A stretch of 64,000 bases of DNA from an uncultured Brevibacillus sp. (GCF_947502445.1 NZ_CANMZW010000005.1:124001-188000), one strand, 5' to 3'; shown: positions 1-8,734, numbered from the stretch's first letter. Notes: generated from the sequence alone by a model not told the origin. Program-made: numbers and translations.

Positions 1-4
1 CGTC

Positions 5-1066
5 ATGAAGCACTGGAACAAAATCGTAACAGGTACGGTACTCACATCCGTCCTTTTTACTGGACAAGCAATGGCAGCAACACATACAAGCAGTAGCATT
101 GCTCTAAAAGGCATGCAGCTGCTTTCGCAAAAAAGCGCTGACGTCACAGGTGACAATAAGGCAGATACCGTCTATTTGTATGGAAAAAAGGCAGACAAGA
201 ACAGTCCTTATGTCTCCGATCTGACTATCAAGGTAACGGATGGCAGCACGAAAAAAACGATGACCATTGACGTAAAAGACGGCGGGTATGAGCCAAAGCT
301 TTCCCTCCAAGACTTTACGTATGATAAGGCAAAAGAAATCATGGTGACGGCTGACACCGGCGGAAGCGGCGGATATCAGGCCAATCACATTTACACCATC
401 AAAGGGCAGAAGGCACAGCAGCTGAGCCTGCCTGGACTCGATAAAGACAAAGAAGGTGTCGTCGGTGGTGGATTTGTCCAGCTAAAACCAATCGACCTGA
501 ACAAAAACGGCATTTACGTGCTGGAGGGTACAGAACGTCTGACAGGGGATTACAATGCGGATGTTCGTGGCTACCTCAAATCCAAATGGAAGTGGAACAA
601 GACCAAATGGGAGCTGATGAGTGCTCATTTTGAGCCAACAGTTCGCCAGCTGGATGTGTATAATGGCTCTTATAAAAGCAGTGATTCTGCCTATGCGTTC
701 CTTGCTCCAAAATCATGGAATGGCAATATCCTGGTGGACGAGCTGACAGGCACAAAGGCTGCTGAGTACGTGCCTAAGGCAAAACATATTACCCGCTTCC
801 TTTTCAACAGCAAAACCATAGAGGACCAGGCTACTGTCGTAGAGATTCTCGCTTTTGACAAAAACGACTGGAAAAAGCTCAACAATCCAGCCGAACCACC
901 GATCGGTACGGAAATTGCCCAAAATCCAGCGACCAATATGGTATATGTAGCCGCCTTGCCACAAGACAACGTGTTTGATCCTGCAACAGACCTCGGTAAA
1001 AAGTTTAAATCCGTTGCCCTGTCTTTGAATGAAGTGAAACAAGCATTCGTTCTGGTTAAACGATAA
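5..1066 (+). CDS. Secreted protein of unknown function (VCBS/FG-GAP-like N-terminus)
   Basis: The 353-residue product starts with a clear Sec signal peptide: Lys-rich n-region, hydrophobic core, and an AMA-A type cleavage site near residue 24. The mature N-terminus carries a Gly-Asp-x-Asn-x-Asp-like stretch (TGDNKADTVYLYG) of the kind seen in calcium-binding VCBS/FG-GAP repeats, and a similar DLNKNGIYVL stretch follows near residue 165. No catalytic motif is visible. It probably acts outside the cell or in the wall. The ATG lies four bases from the window edge, so its ribosome binding site cannot be judged. A bidirectional hairpin follows. The precise family is not recognised. Confidence 0.75.
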   Translation: MKHWNKIVTGTVLTSVLFTGQAMAATHTSSSIALKGMQLLSQKSADVTGDNKADTVYLYGKKADKNSPYVSDLTIKVTDGSTKKTMTIDVKDGGYEPKLSLQDFTYDKAKEIMVTADTGGSGGYQANHIYTIKGQKAQQLSLPGLDKDKEGVVGGGFVQLKPIDLNKNGIYVLEGTERLTGDYNADVRGYLKSKWKWNKTKWELMSAHFEPTVRQLDVYNGSYKSSDSAYAFLAPKSWNGNILVDELTGTKAAEYVPKAKHITRFLFNSKTIEDQATVVEILAFDKNDWKKLNNPAEPPIGTEIAQNPATNMVYVAALPQDNVFDPATDLGKKFKSVALSLNEVKQAFVLVKR

Positions 1067-1089
1067 TTTCCAACGAGACATAAAAATAC

Positions 1090-1131
1090 GAACACCCCTT
1101 GCAAGCCAACGAGCGCGAGGGGTGTTCGTTT
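1090..1131. terminator. Bidirectional intrinsic terminator
   Basis: The arms CGAACACCCCT and GAGGGGTGTTCG pair around a loop of about 20 bases. The hairpin lies between the convergent stops of the secreted protein gene and the glyoxalase-like gene and probably serves both, although the T-tracts are short. Confidence 0.7.
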
Positions 1132-1136
1132 GTTCT

Positions 1137-1529
1137 CTATTTGTCTCGTGAAAATCTTTTGAGCTTCTCTGCCTTCTCCGCATCATCCAGGTATTCAAAA
1201 AATCCGATTCGATTTCCCCATGGGTCCGCAAATGTTCCCCACTTAACGGGTACCTCTTCGCGCTGATAAATCTCAAAATGTGCAATCTGCAAGCTCGCGG
1301 CGAGTCTTTCCCTTTCTGCCTCAATATCTATCACCGCAAAGCGCATCGGTCCGCTTCCTTCCGCAGCAAGCCCTTCTGCAACCTGCAGCCAGCATCCCGG
1401 AATGATTTCCCATTCGGCAAAGCCTTCGTGAGGGATAAAATCAGGTTCACGCTGGAGCAGTACCTCGTACCAGGCTTGTCCTTTGGCAAAATCCGCAACG
1501 CGTATTTGAATCGTCATCTCGTGAATCAT
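1137..1529 (-). CDS. VOC (glyoxalase/bleomycin-resistance fold) family protein
   Basis: The 130-residue product is a single vicinal-oxygen-chelate domain, the usual length for a stand-alone member. It opens with a beta-strand plus xxFYxxLL-like segment (RVADFAKGQAWYEVLLQ) and ends with FADPWGNRIGFFEYL, the typical C-terminal betaabetab closing motif (DPxGNxxGF). These proteins bind a divalent metal and act on small thiol conjugates, antibiotics or aromatic substrates; the substrate cannot be told here. The start was moved to the ATG at 1529, which has a GGGAGG site just upstream; the longer reading upstream lacks one. It stands alone, convergent to the secreted protein gene. Confidence 0.75.
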   Translation of the reverse strand: MIHEMTIQIRVADFAKGQAWYEVLLQREPDFIPHEGFAEWEIIPGCWLQVAEGLAAEGSGPMRFAVIDIEAERERLAASLQIAHFEIYQREEVPVKWGTFADPWGNRIGFFEYLDDAEKAEKLKRFSRDK

Positions 1530-1679
1530 CGAAAATCCTCCCCTACCCACTTTCTTCTTTCCACTGTAGCATAGATGGGAGTTGTAGAAAAATTTGTAAA
1601 ACAAAATGACACTCACTTCAACCAAATGCCGCTGAATTCACTCTAATGGTATAGAAAGCAAAAAAAGTGGTCATGAAAG

Positions 1680-2222
1680 GTGGAACCTAATTTTATCCAG
1701 GATGTCGAACGCGCGATCTCAGGTGAAAAAGAAGCGTTTGTTCGTCTGATGATGGGCATGGAACAGACACTATATAGGGTGTCGCGCTCCATTTTAAAGA
1801 CAGATCATGAATGTCTCGACGCCGTTCAGGAAGCCGTATTAAATGCCTTTCATTCCATACATACCTTGCGTGAGCCTCGATTTTTCAAGACCTGGCTCAT
1901 CCGGATCGTAATGAATGTCTGTTATCGAATCGCTCGCGAGCAAAACAAGGTCATTCTCTTTTCACACCCGGAGAATAGCGAGGCAGTCAATCGCTTTGAA
2001 GCTCATGTCGAATTGCAGCAGGCACTGGAATCGTTGAATGAAGAGCTGCGTCTGCTCATCCAACTCCATTATTTCGAAGGCTTTACTGTTAGAGAGATGG
2101 CGGAGCTTTTGCAAGTGGCCGAAGGAACCCTCAAGTCTCGTCTGGTGAAAGCACGAGAACGGCTCGCAAAATGGTATACGGCATCGGCCACAGAAAGGAG
2201 CGGTATCACCTATGAGCAATAG
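1680..2222 (+). CDS. ECF-type RNA polymerase sigma factor
   Basis: The 180-residue product has a sigma-70 region 2 (DHECLDAVQEAVLNAFHSIHTLREPRFFKTWLIRI in pieces, residues about 15-80) and a region 4 helix-turn-helix (EGFTVREMAELLQVAEGTLKSRL, about 135-160). The domain set is that of an extracytoplasmic-function sigma factor. The GTG at 1680 is the only standard start near the N-terminus because a stop codon lies just upstream in frame. Its ribosome site is weak. The stop overlaps the next gene by 11 bases, so the two are translationally coupled, and the partner is a membrane protein with an anti-sigma layout. The signal sensed and the regulon are unknown. Confidence 0.88.
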   Translation: MEPNFIQDVERAISGEKEAFVRLMMGMEQTLYRVSRSILKTDHECLDAVQEAVLNAFHSIHTLREPRFFKTWLIRIVMNVCYRIAREQNKVILFSHPENSEAVNRFEAHVELQQALESLNEELRLLIQLHYFEGFTVREMAELLQVAEGTLKSRLVKARERLAKWYTASATERSGITYEQ

Positions 2223-3789
2223 TCTGGATCAAAAAATCGATCAATGGCTGAAGGAAGAGACCGCACATCGAAACGAGCGTGTACCAGAGTCGTTTCATGC
2301 TGGGTTTATCCAGATACTGGACAGTCTTCCCGAGCATAAGGAACTGCCTGCTCAAAAAGCCTCCCGAACCCGAGCAGTGATCAAGAAAAAACTGTTGGCA
2401 TTTGCCTCTGTCGCTATTCTCCTCATCATTTTTGCAGTAGGAACCGTTGTCTCTCCCGTATTTGCTGACTGGATCCATTCTTTTTTTAACCGGCCAGGGC
2501 TTGACAAAGGCTTGCAATCAGCAGCTCAGCAGGGCTTTTCACAGACTTCGCAAGCATCGGTAACCGATCAAGGGATCACCGTTACCGTCAAGGAAGTCCT
2601 CGCTGATACCAAGCGATTGATTATGACCTATAATCTGCAAAAGGCAGATGGAACGCTCCTGGACCCAACTATCATTTTTGAAAGGGTCGATCTCGGACCG
2701 AATCCCTCGCCATTTTATTACACAAAAGACGGTAACGATTTTTACATTACGACTGACGATGGGAAAATCATTACGCAAAAATCTGCCTACATGCTGCCAT
2801 CTGGAAGAATGGCAAAGCAGAGCTTTCGCAGGGTACTACCGCATGAGGATTATGCCGATTTGTTGTTTGACCTGAAGGAGCATGCATCGGCGAAACAGCT
2901 TTACGTAAACATCTTGCTGAAAAAAGTAAACGGAGTCGAAGGGTCGTGGAAGCTAAAGGTTCCCGTCAATCTCGAAAAAAGTATCGCTGCAACCAAGCGT
3001 ATTCCTATCGATGCGACTTATACCACTCCATCAGGGCTAGACATCCAGCTGAACAGTATTACCCTTTCACCGACCCTGACCACACTCGCACTCCAATCAG
3101 AGTGGACCCATGAACGAAAGCAAGAACTGGAAGCGAAGCACCCTGAATTTTTCCACGACGATGCAAAGAAATGGTTGAATCAGCGCTGGGTGCATTATGA
3201 TGTTTTTGACGAGTTAGGTAAAGTGGTCATGAGTACAGCGCTCCCTACTTCAGCAGAGGGAAATGGTATTTTGGTGGAAGAGCATGATGACACAAGCAAT
3301 AGTCGTCCCTCCGATGGAAACACGTCCATCGTCTCGCAATCTTATCTCCCTTTAGTCAGCCAGAAGAATCTACGCTTTGTATTGAAAGGAATCGCCCAAT
3401 ATGAGCGTCTGAACCTGGATTGGAAAATAGACCTGCGTGATTTGGACAAAAAGAATCAGACGTTTACCTACAAGAGCTTTCAATCAACGCTTACGGGTAT
3501 CCATTATGGAGAAGATAGTAGCACGCTTGAGCTAGTAGAAGAGACCACACTTATGGGGGCTGGCTTTGATGTCCTCGACGAATCGGGGCGTATCATACCC
3601 ACCCCGAACGAGGGCTTACAAGGCGAATGGGAGACGTTTGATCCTGGGACGAGAAAGCGACGCCTGAAGCTGAAAATTCCTGTACAAGGACTGACAAAAG
3701 AGACGAATTCCATTACGCTACGTTTTACGAGCATCGTCACCTATGATTCGGACGTCAACTGGCAAGTACCGATTTCCATTGCCCCTTAG
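2212..3789 (+). CDS. DUF4179-type membrane anti-sigma factor
   Basis: The 525-residue product has a cytoplasmic N-terminal segment of about 55 residues, one transmembrane helix near residues 61-80 (LLAFASVAILLIIFAVGTVV), and a large beta-rich extracellular part. This is the layout of DUF4179/DUF5643 proteins, encoded next to ECF sigma factors in Bacillales and taken to hold the sigma factor at the membrane. The 11-base overlap with the sigma gene upstream supports that pairing. The extracellular region (residues about 95-525) has no catalytic motif I can recognise and may sense envelope state. Confidence 0.8.
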   Translation: MSNSLDQKIDQWLKEETAHRNERVPESFHAGFIQILDSLPEHKELPAQKASRTRAVIKKKLLAFASVAILLIIFAVGTVVSPVFADWIHSFFNRPGLDKGLQSAAQQGFSQTSQASVTDQGITVTVKEVLADTKRLIMTYNLQKADGTLLDPTIIFERVDLGPNPSPFYYTKDGNDFYITTDDGKIITQKSAYMLPSGRMAKQSFRRVLPHEDYADLLFDLKEHASAKQLYVNILLKKVNGVEGSWKLKVPVNLEKSIAATKRIPIDATYTTPSGLDIQLNSITLSPTLTTLALQSEWTHERKQELEAKHPEFFHDDAKKWLNQRWVHYDVFDELGKVVMSTALPTSAEGNGILVEEHDDTSNSRPSDGNTSIVSQSYLPLVSQKNLRFVLKGIAQYERLNLDWKIDLRDLDKKNQTFTYKSFQSTLTGIHYGEDSSTLELVEETTLMGAGFDVLDESGRIIPTPNEGLQGEWETFDPGTRKRRLKLKIPVQGLTKETNSITLRFTSIVTYDSDVNWQVPISIAP

Positions 3790-3867
3790 CCGCAAAACTT
3801 CACACAAGGTCATCTTGTGAAACCACAGATCGCATTTGTACACAGGAATTCATAGCAAGAAACTGGG

Positions 3868-3897
3868 AATAGACTGGTTAAACCTTGCCAGTCTATT
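3868..3897. terminator. Inverted repeat between convergent genes, possible terminator
   Basis: A perfect 10-bp inverted repeat (AATAGACTGG / CCAGTCTATT) with a 10-base loop lies between the anti-sigma stop and the convergent DJ-1/PfpI gene. No good T-tract follows on either strand, so terminator function is only a guess. Confidence 0.4.
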
Positions 3898-3906
3898 GAT
3901 ATACCC

Positions 3907-5259
3907 TTATATCTTTTTCCTGCGAATGAATCTCTGATCGATGAAAAAGGAGACGATCAAGGACAGAGCACCGAGCAAAACCGGTATGCCAAACGCTTCA
4001 AAAGAGAAAGATCTGCCTTCTAGCCTCAGGTGGTCGGTGGCGCGATATTCGAGTCGCTTGGCAGCAAATTTCGCCGTCCCTATATCCTCCTGCTTGGCCA
4101 AATCCTCAAACGCGGGATCCATTGCAAATCGATCCGCCGCTTCGCGGTGCAAGTAGAGCAGTTTCGCGCTGTTACCGCTGGCGTTCCATTCGTTGATGTC
4201 TTTGACGGCTGCAGATTCGGCTTCGGCACCAACGACAATCATCTTTGCCAGTTTCGGCACGCTTTTTATCTGATAACGCGCGACCAAGTTCAGGCCGTGC
4301 TTCGTTACGATCGGTTCTTTCGAGCTGGAAACGGTTAACGTCGTCGTCGTGCCGGAAGCAGCGTACGTGTCGAATGCAGCGGACAAATCTAGTTCATCGA
4401 CACCGTTATATAGCAGAACGCCCGCCTTTACTTTGTTCCATTGATAAGCGTTGTTCAGTATGAACGTTATGTCGCCGAGCCCGACAGTGAAGGGTTTCAT
4501 TTGCGGGTTTTTCACGTAATCGTAGGATGGATAGTTCATCTCTACCGCCACTTTCTTCGCCGCATCCTCGCCAAGCTGCTGGGAGATGAGGTATAGCGTA
4601 GCGTCGATTCCCGATGTCAGACCCGCAGATGAAACAATATTGCCTTGCGGGACGAAGCGTCGATCTTTCACCCACTGGACTTCCGGATACTGTTTCATGA
4701 GCCGGTCAATATCGCCCCAGTGCGTCGCAGCCGATTTGCCGTTCAGCAAGCCAGTATCGGCCAGGTTTTCTGCCCCATTACAAATGGAGAGCAATGTCGT
4801 CTGGGCGCTCGCGTTTTTCCGAATCCATTCACGGACAGGCGCATATTTTTTCTCGTCCAGAATCGGCATAAACGGAATGACGATAATGTCCGGGCTTTTA
4901 CCGAGCATCGCATCCATTTCGTCAAACGAATAATGCGGAACGACATCGAGTCCCCCGGTTAGTGATTTGATTTCACGATCGGGGGCAACGCTGTATACAT
5001 TGTAAGCTTCCGTCATAGCAAACATCTCGTACGGAACGAGAAAATCGAATACTTCCGTCGATTCATTCGCCAGCAGCACAGCCACTGTTGGTTTGTTTGC
5101 GTCGTATTTCGGTACCTGCACATTCGCCAATGCAGGAGCGGCTTTATCGTAAACCGACATTACGTCATTCATTGTATTGACGAACCCGATTGTGCCTGCG
5201 CCTCCTACTACGACAACAAAAACGATGAGATAAATGCTGATCCGCAATACAGTCTTCAC
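3907..5259 (-). CDS. Membrane protein with tandem DJ-1/PfpI (GATase1-like) domains
   Basis: The 450-residue product has an N-terminal transmembrane helix, two DJ-1/PfpI-like domains in tandem and a C-terminal transmembrane helix followed by a basic tail. The first domain has the nucleophile-elbow cysteine in LLSICNGAENLADTGLL followed by the AATHW segment, as in the amidase-like half of GlxA/AraC-type regulators and isonitrile hydratases. The second domain lacks that cysteine (KMIVVGAEAES) and is probably structural. There is no AraC DNA-binding domain, so it is not a regulator of that type. The GTG at 5259 was chosen because a GGAG site lies nine bases upstream; in-frame ATGs further up lack one. 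Substrate unknown. Confidence 0.75.
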   Translation of the reverse strand: MKTVLRISIYLIVFVVVVGGAGTIGFVNTMNDVMSVYDKAAPALANVQVPKYDANKPTVAVLLANESTEVFDFLVPYEMFAMTEAYNVYSVAPDREIKSLTGGLDVVPHYSFDEMDAMLGKSPDIIVIPFMPILDEKKYAPVREWIRKNASAQTTLLSICNGAENLADTGLLNGKSAATHWGDIDRLMKQYPEVQWVKDRRFVPQGNIVSSAGLTSGIDATLYLISQQLGEDAAKKVAVEMNYPSYDYVKNPQMKPFTVGLGDITFILNNAYQWNKVKAGVLLYNGVDELDLSAAFDTYAASGTTTTLTVSSSKEPIVTKHGLNLVARYQIKSVPKLAKMIVVGAEAESAAVKDINEWNASGNSAKLLYLHREAADRFAMDPAFEDLAKQEDIGTAKFAAKRLEYRATDHLRLEGRSFSFEAFGIPVLLGALSLIVSFFIDQRFIRRKKI

Positions 5260-5339
5260 ATGCTTACTCTCCTTCAAGATAAAATTCTTACCCATAAAAT
5301 GTAACAAACCAATCCCAACTTATCGTCAGTCCCTAGCCC

Positions 5340-5399
5340 GATAGAGGCATTCGCCTATTGCTGGAGCGACCACTGGCCTCAAGACTCTATCTTTTTTTT
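5340..5399 (+). terminator. Hairpin with long T-tract, no obvious parent gene
   Basis: GATAGAG at 5340-5346 pairs with CTCTATC at 5385-5391, followed directly by eight T residues. Smaller pairings are possible in the loop. No plus-strand gene ends here, so this is either the 3' end of a small RNA or a leftover leader/terminator. Confidence 0.45.
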
Positions 5400-5500
5400 C
5401 ATATGACTCGATAGGGCTATCAAAGCTCTCCTAGCCTGAAGAGATTATTGATCCGCAAAAAATTGTTGCCAAATGTAACCTTCTCTTTTCGTGAAAAGCA

Positions 5501-5534
5501 TTGACGGATTTATTTGATAATGATAATCTTTATC
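5501..5534 (+). promoter_or_regulatory. Promoter overlapped by a Fur box
   Basis: The 19-base stretch at 5516-5534, GATAATGATAATCTTTATC, differs from the consensus Fur box at one position. It overlaps the -10 region of a promoter whose -35 is TTGACG at 5501. Iron-dependent repression of the lipoprotein gene starting at 5608 is the natural reading. Confidence 0.85.
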
Positions 5535-5607
5535 ATCAATGTGCATGGAACATGCTTTTGACTGTCTCCCTCACTACTATACTTTTGTACATTCTGGAGG
5601 AATCATC

Positions 5608-6087
5608 ATGAGAATAAAATGGTTGGTTTTTGCAAGTATTTTGCTCCTCTCGTTCTCTCTGGCAGCATGCGGAACATCTGGAACACAATCAGGCTCAGCT
5701 CCAACCGGCAACAGCGACACAGCTCCTCCGTCTACTGACAAGGCATCCACTGATCTTACTGCTACCACTCGTACATACAAGACTGCCTTCGGAGAAACAC
5801 AAATTCCCGTCTCTGTGCAAAGAGTCGTGACGCTGCAATATGCCAGCCAGATGCTGTCCGTTGGCGTAAAGCCGATCGGAGCAGCAAGTCACTTGCTCGA
5901 AAACACAGGTCCCGCGTTTCAAGGCATCGAGGATGTCGGAACATTGGAAGCGATCAATTATGAAAAAATCTTGTCTCTGCAGCCTGATCTTATCATCACT
6001 GCCGATATTATGTGGCTCGGCTATACCCCTCATGACATCGAGCTGCAATTGCAGGATGCTGTGAAACTGCTGACACAAGCGCAATAG
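5608..6087 (+). CDS. Iron-siderophore ABC substrate-binding lipoprotein, apparently internally deleted
   Basis: The product has a lipoprotein signal peptide with lipobox LAAC (Cys21), a low-complexity Ser/Thr linker, and the start of a FeuA/FhuD-type periplasmic-binding fold (residues about 58-135, including RVVTLQYASQMLSVGVKPIGA and LQPDLIITADIMW). It then jumps to a segment that looks like the family's extreme C-terminal helix (DIELQLQDAVKLLTQAQ) and stops at 159 residues, while intact members have about 310-330. This suggests an in-frame loss of roughly 150-160 residues in the middle. The ATG at 5608 follows a GGAGG site. A Fur box lies upstream. The permease and ATPase genes that normally accompany it are absent. 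It is unlikely to bind ferric siderophore as a normal binding protein. Confidence 0.72.
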   Translation: MRIKWLVFASILLLSFSLAACGTSGTQSGSAPTGNSDTAPPSTDKASTDLTATTRTYKTAFGETQIPVSVQRVVTLQYASQMLSVGVKPIGAASHLLENTGPAFQGIEDVGTLEAINYEKILSLQPDLIITADIMWLGYTPHDIELQLQDAVKLLTQAQ

Positions 6088-6090
6088 GCC

Positions 6091-6289
6091 AAAAATCCCC
6101 CGACCATTGTTGGTCAAGACCCCAATATGTAGTCGTATGTCTTCTTTTTTTAAATCATACGGATAATTTCTAAACTTCTGTCCCTTTTTCACCATAAAAA
6201 ATACACCCCTTAGAATTCATCGGATAAACCAGGGGCTAATCCAATGTCTATTCTAAGGGGTGCACTTCACATACGGTCAGGGGATTTTT
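6091..6289. terminator. Terminator arms split by an inserted sequence
   Basis: AAAAATCCCCcGACC (6091-6105) and GGTCaGGGGATTTTT (6275-6289) are inverted copies matching at 14 of 15 positions, each ending in a T-run outward. They flank the two converging genes closely, as a compact bidirectional terminator would, but are 169 bases apart with an IS-like remnant between them. Confidence 0.55.
6118..6265 (-). mobile_element. IS3-type insertion sequence remnant (5' end only)
   Basis: On the minus strand, an ATG at 6195 opens MVKKGQKFRNYPYDLKKED, which resembles the start of an IS3-family OrfA (helix-turn-helix transposase subunit). The reading departs from the family after about 28 codons. Just upstream of the ATG lies a perfect 13-bp inverted repeat (6204-6216 and 6250-6262, CACCCCTTAGAAT) with a 33-base loop. 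The rest of the transposase and the other end are missing. The family assignment is from recall of OrfA N-termini, not a search. Confidence 0.55.
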
Positions 6290-6291
6290 CT

Positions 6292-7584
6292 TTACGTGAA
6301 TATCGGTAACATCAAGTTAAGTAAAAACAGTCCTGCGATCACATACAGCAGCGCTGGTACTTCCCGTCTTTTTCCGAGTGCCAGCTTCAGCAGCGGATAC
6401 ACCACGAAACCAAAGGCAATTCCATCTACAATACTGTACGACAACGGAATGATCGCGATGATCAAAAAGGCTGGGAATCCTTCTGAGAAGTCCTTCAGAT
6501 TGATGTTTTGCACGTTTTGCAGCATGAGAGCCCCGATAATAATTAATACGGGTGCCACTGCGCCATCCGGAATCATTTTGACAACCGGGATAAGACCAAG
6601 CGACAAAAGAAGCAGCGTTCCTGTTACAAGTGTCGTCAGTCCCGTACGTCCTCCTGCTGTAATACCTGCTGCGGTCTCTACTGTGGAAACGGTTGGACTT
6701 GTGCCCATAATTCCCGAAATAGCTGCTGACAGGGCATTTGCTTGCAAGGAGCGGCGAAACTTTTGCGGCTGACCAAACATGGCAGTATGCCCATGAATCA
6801 ACCCGATGTTTTCAAACACGATCACCATGGCAAGTGAAAAAGTGGCGATCCAAAACGGCAAAGTCCAAATCCCGGAAAAAGACATTCCAGCAAATACGTG
6901 ACTGTATTCGGCAAAAGAAAACGAGCTGCCAGCTCCCGGCTCAACAATCCCGAGCAGGATACCAAGCCCGGTCCCTGCTGCTATCCCGATCAAAAAGTTG
7001 CCTGGCACACCGCGAACAAACAAGATCAGCGTCAAAACGAGTGTGACCAGCGTCACGATGACATGCGGGCTTGATAAATCACCCAAGGCCACAAAGGTCG
7101 AAGGATTGGTTACGATTAAACCACCCTTTTGCAAGCCGATAAACGTCAAAAACAACCCAATCCCCACTGTGATCGCTTCTTTCAGCGAGGAAGGAATCGC
7201 ATTGGACAAGACTGTCGCAGCTCGGGTAAAGGCAATCACCGTAAAAATCAGTCCCGAAACAAAAACAGCAGCCAGGGCTTCTTGCCAGCTAAGGCCCATC
7301 GAGTGACAAAGCGTGTACGTAAACAACGCATTGATTCCCATACCGGGGACTAAAATAATGGGAGCATTCGCCCAAAAAGCCATGAGAAGTGAGCCGATGA
7401 ATGCAGTCAAAACGGTAGCAAGAATGCCTGCTTCCATCGGAATACCTGCATCCTGTAAAATCGAAGCGTTTACGGCAACAATGTAGACAATGGTGACAAA
7501 GCCGATGAAGCCAGCGATGATTTCCCGTTGAAACGTCGTGTCGCAAGCGCGCAGGTGAAATATCTTATCCAGCCACGTACGCAC
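6292..7584 (-). CDS. NCS2/AzgA-type purine permease (guanine/hypoxanthine)
   Basis: The 430-residue product is a polytopic membrane protein with about 12-14 hydrophobic segments. It opens with the AzgA/PbuG-type N-terminus (FQREIIAGFIGFVTIVYIVAVN) and has PGMGINALFTYT near residue 80 and MGTSPTVSTVETAAGITAGGRTGLTTLVTG near residue 295, the substrate-site signatures of the AzgA branch of NCS2 transporters. These take up guanine, hypoxanthine or adenine with protons. The GTG start at 7584 follows a GAAGGG site. It is divergent from a LysR regulator. I see no purine riboswitch in the 145-base leader. Confidence 0.85.
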   Translation of the reverse strand: MRTWLDKIFHLRACDTTFQREIIAGFIGFVTIVYIVAVNASILQDAGIPMEAGILATVLTAFIGSLLMAFWANAPIILVPGMGINALFTYTLCHSMGLSWQEALAAVFVSGLIFTVIAFTRAATVLSNAIPSSLKEAITVGIGLFLTFIGLQKGGLIVTNPSTFVALGDLSSPHVIVTLVTLVLTLILFVRGVPGNFLIGIAAGTGLGILLGIVEPGAGSSFSFAEYSHVFAGMSFSGIWTLPFWIATFSLAMVIVFENIGLIHGHTAMFGQPQKFRRSLQANALSAAISGIMGTSPTVSTVETAAGITAGGRTGLTTLVTGTLLLLSLGLIPVVKMIPDGAVAPVLIIIGALMLQNVQNINLKDFSEGFPAFLIIAIIPLSYSIVDGIAFGFVVYPLLKLALGKRREVPALLYVIAGLFLLNLMLPIFT

Positions 7585-7729
7585 GTATATTCCCTTCTTT
7601 CCTTATGCATGTTCCATGAATTCCTGTGAAAATTATGCTATCATAGCCTCATCAATATGAAAAATATCCAGTTAATCTGTCTTTCATATGTTTTTCATAT
7701 GGATTGTAAAAGGAAGGTAGGAAGCCTAC

Positions 7730-8599
7730 GTGGATATTCGCCAGCTGCGGTACTTTATTGCCATCGCCGAGGAAGGCCAAATTACAAGTGCCGCCAAACG
7801 CTTAAATATTGCCCAGCCCCCTTTGAGCCAGCAACTCAAGCAGATGGAGGACGAATTGGGCGTCATTCTCATGGAGCGCTCTGGAAAACGCATGGAGCTA
7901 ACCGAAGCAGGACACACTCTGTACCGGCAAGCACTGAATATCGTTCATCAGATGGAGGAAGCTCTCTCAGAAGTAAAAGAAACTGGCGAAGGAATTCGCG
8001 GGACCTTGTCCATCGGCGTAAGTGCTTTATCCGCCTACCGACTCCCCGAACAAATTCGCCTGTTTCAACAAAAATACCCGTTGATTACGTACAAAGTGTG
8101 GAAAGGTGACACGCAATTACTCAATCAATGGCTGGAGAGGCGAACAATCGAGGTCGCTATCGTCCGCTTGCCTCATTCCTTGAACAACTGCATGATGATT
8201 CCACTGGAGGAAGAGCCATTCGTTCTGATCGTACCCGCCAGCTCATTCTATGCTTCTCACGAGCGGATACACATGAGTGAAATTGCCCAGCTCCCTCTGA
8301 TCATGCCGAGTACTCCTGGTCTTGGCATATACGATCTGATCGTCAAAGAGTTTTCACGTCTCGGTGTAGAGCCTCATGTCATCTGCGAATGTCCCGATAT
8401 TTCGCTGATTGTCAGCATGGTAGCAGCCTCCGTCGGCTCCTCCATCGTTCCACACTCCGCCTGGGAAAGACATAAAAGTGAACAAATTCGCGGGATCGCG
8501 CTGGAAGGAACCTCGATCTACTCCTCTGCAGCTGTCGTCTGGCAATCCGGACGTCATCTCTCCAAAGCGGCTAAACGCTTTATTGAAACGTTTTCATAA
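7730..8599 (+). CDS. LysR-family transcriptional regulator
   Basis: The 289-residue product has the standard winged helix-turn-helix at the N-terminus (MDIRQLRYFIAIAEEGQITSAAKRLNIAQPPLSQQ in pieces) and an effector-binding domain over residues about 90-289, the normal LysR length. It most resembles the BenM/CatM/AlsR branch by its LPEQIRLFQQKYP region, but that is a loose call. The GTG start follows GGAAGGTAGGAAG. It diverges from the purine permease and sits 135 bases before the BCCT transporter on the same strand; either may be its target. Inducer unknown. Confidence 0.9.
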   Translation: MDIRQLRYFIAIAEEGQITSAAKRLNIAQPPLSQQLKQMEDELGVILMERSGKRMELTEAGHTLYRQALNIVHQMEEALSEVKETGEGIRGTLSIGVSALSAYRLPEQIRLFQQKYPLITYKVWKGDTQLLNQWLERRTIEVAIVRLPHSLNNCMMIPLEEEPFVLIVPASSFYASHERIHMSEIAQLPLIMPSTPGLGIYDLIVKEFSRLGVEPHVICECPDISLIVSMVAASVGSSIVPHSAWERHKSEQIRGIALEGTSIYSSAAVVWQSGRHLSKAAKRFIETFS

Positions 8600-8734
8600 A
8601 CAGACGGTTGGTCACAGCTGTTTCCAGATCACTCTCTGTTCGATTTCATGCCCTCCACATGGAATAATTTCGGAAAACACGCGGGACTATAAACTATTAT
8701 CATCGTTGACGTCCTAAAATCCTGGAGGAATGAA

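Noticed and set aside
713..1324. A 203-residue minus-strand frame across the first terminator
   Set aside because: It runs through a terminator hairpin and both neighbouring genes, and has no domain pattern.
7585..7729. A purine riboswitch ahead of the NCS2 permease
   Set aside because: Common for such permeases, but the short leader shows none of the conserved aptamer loops.
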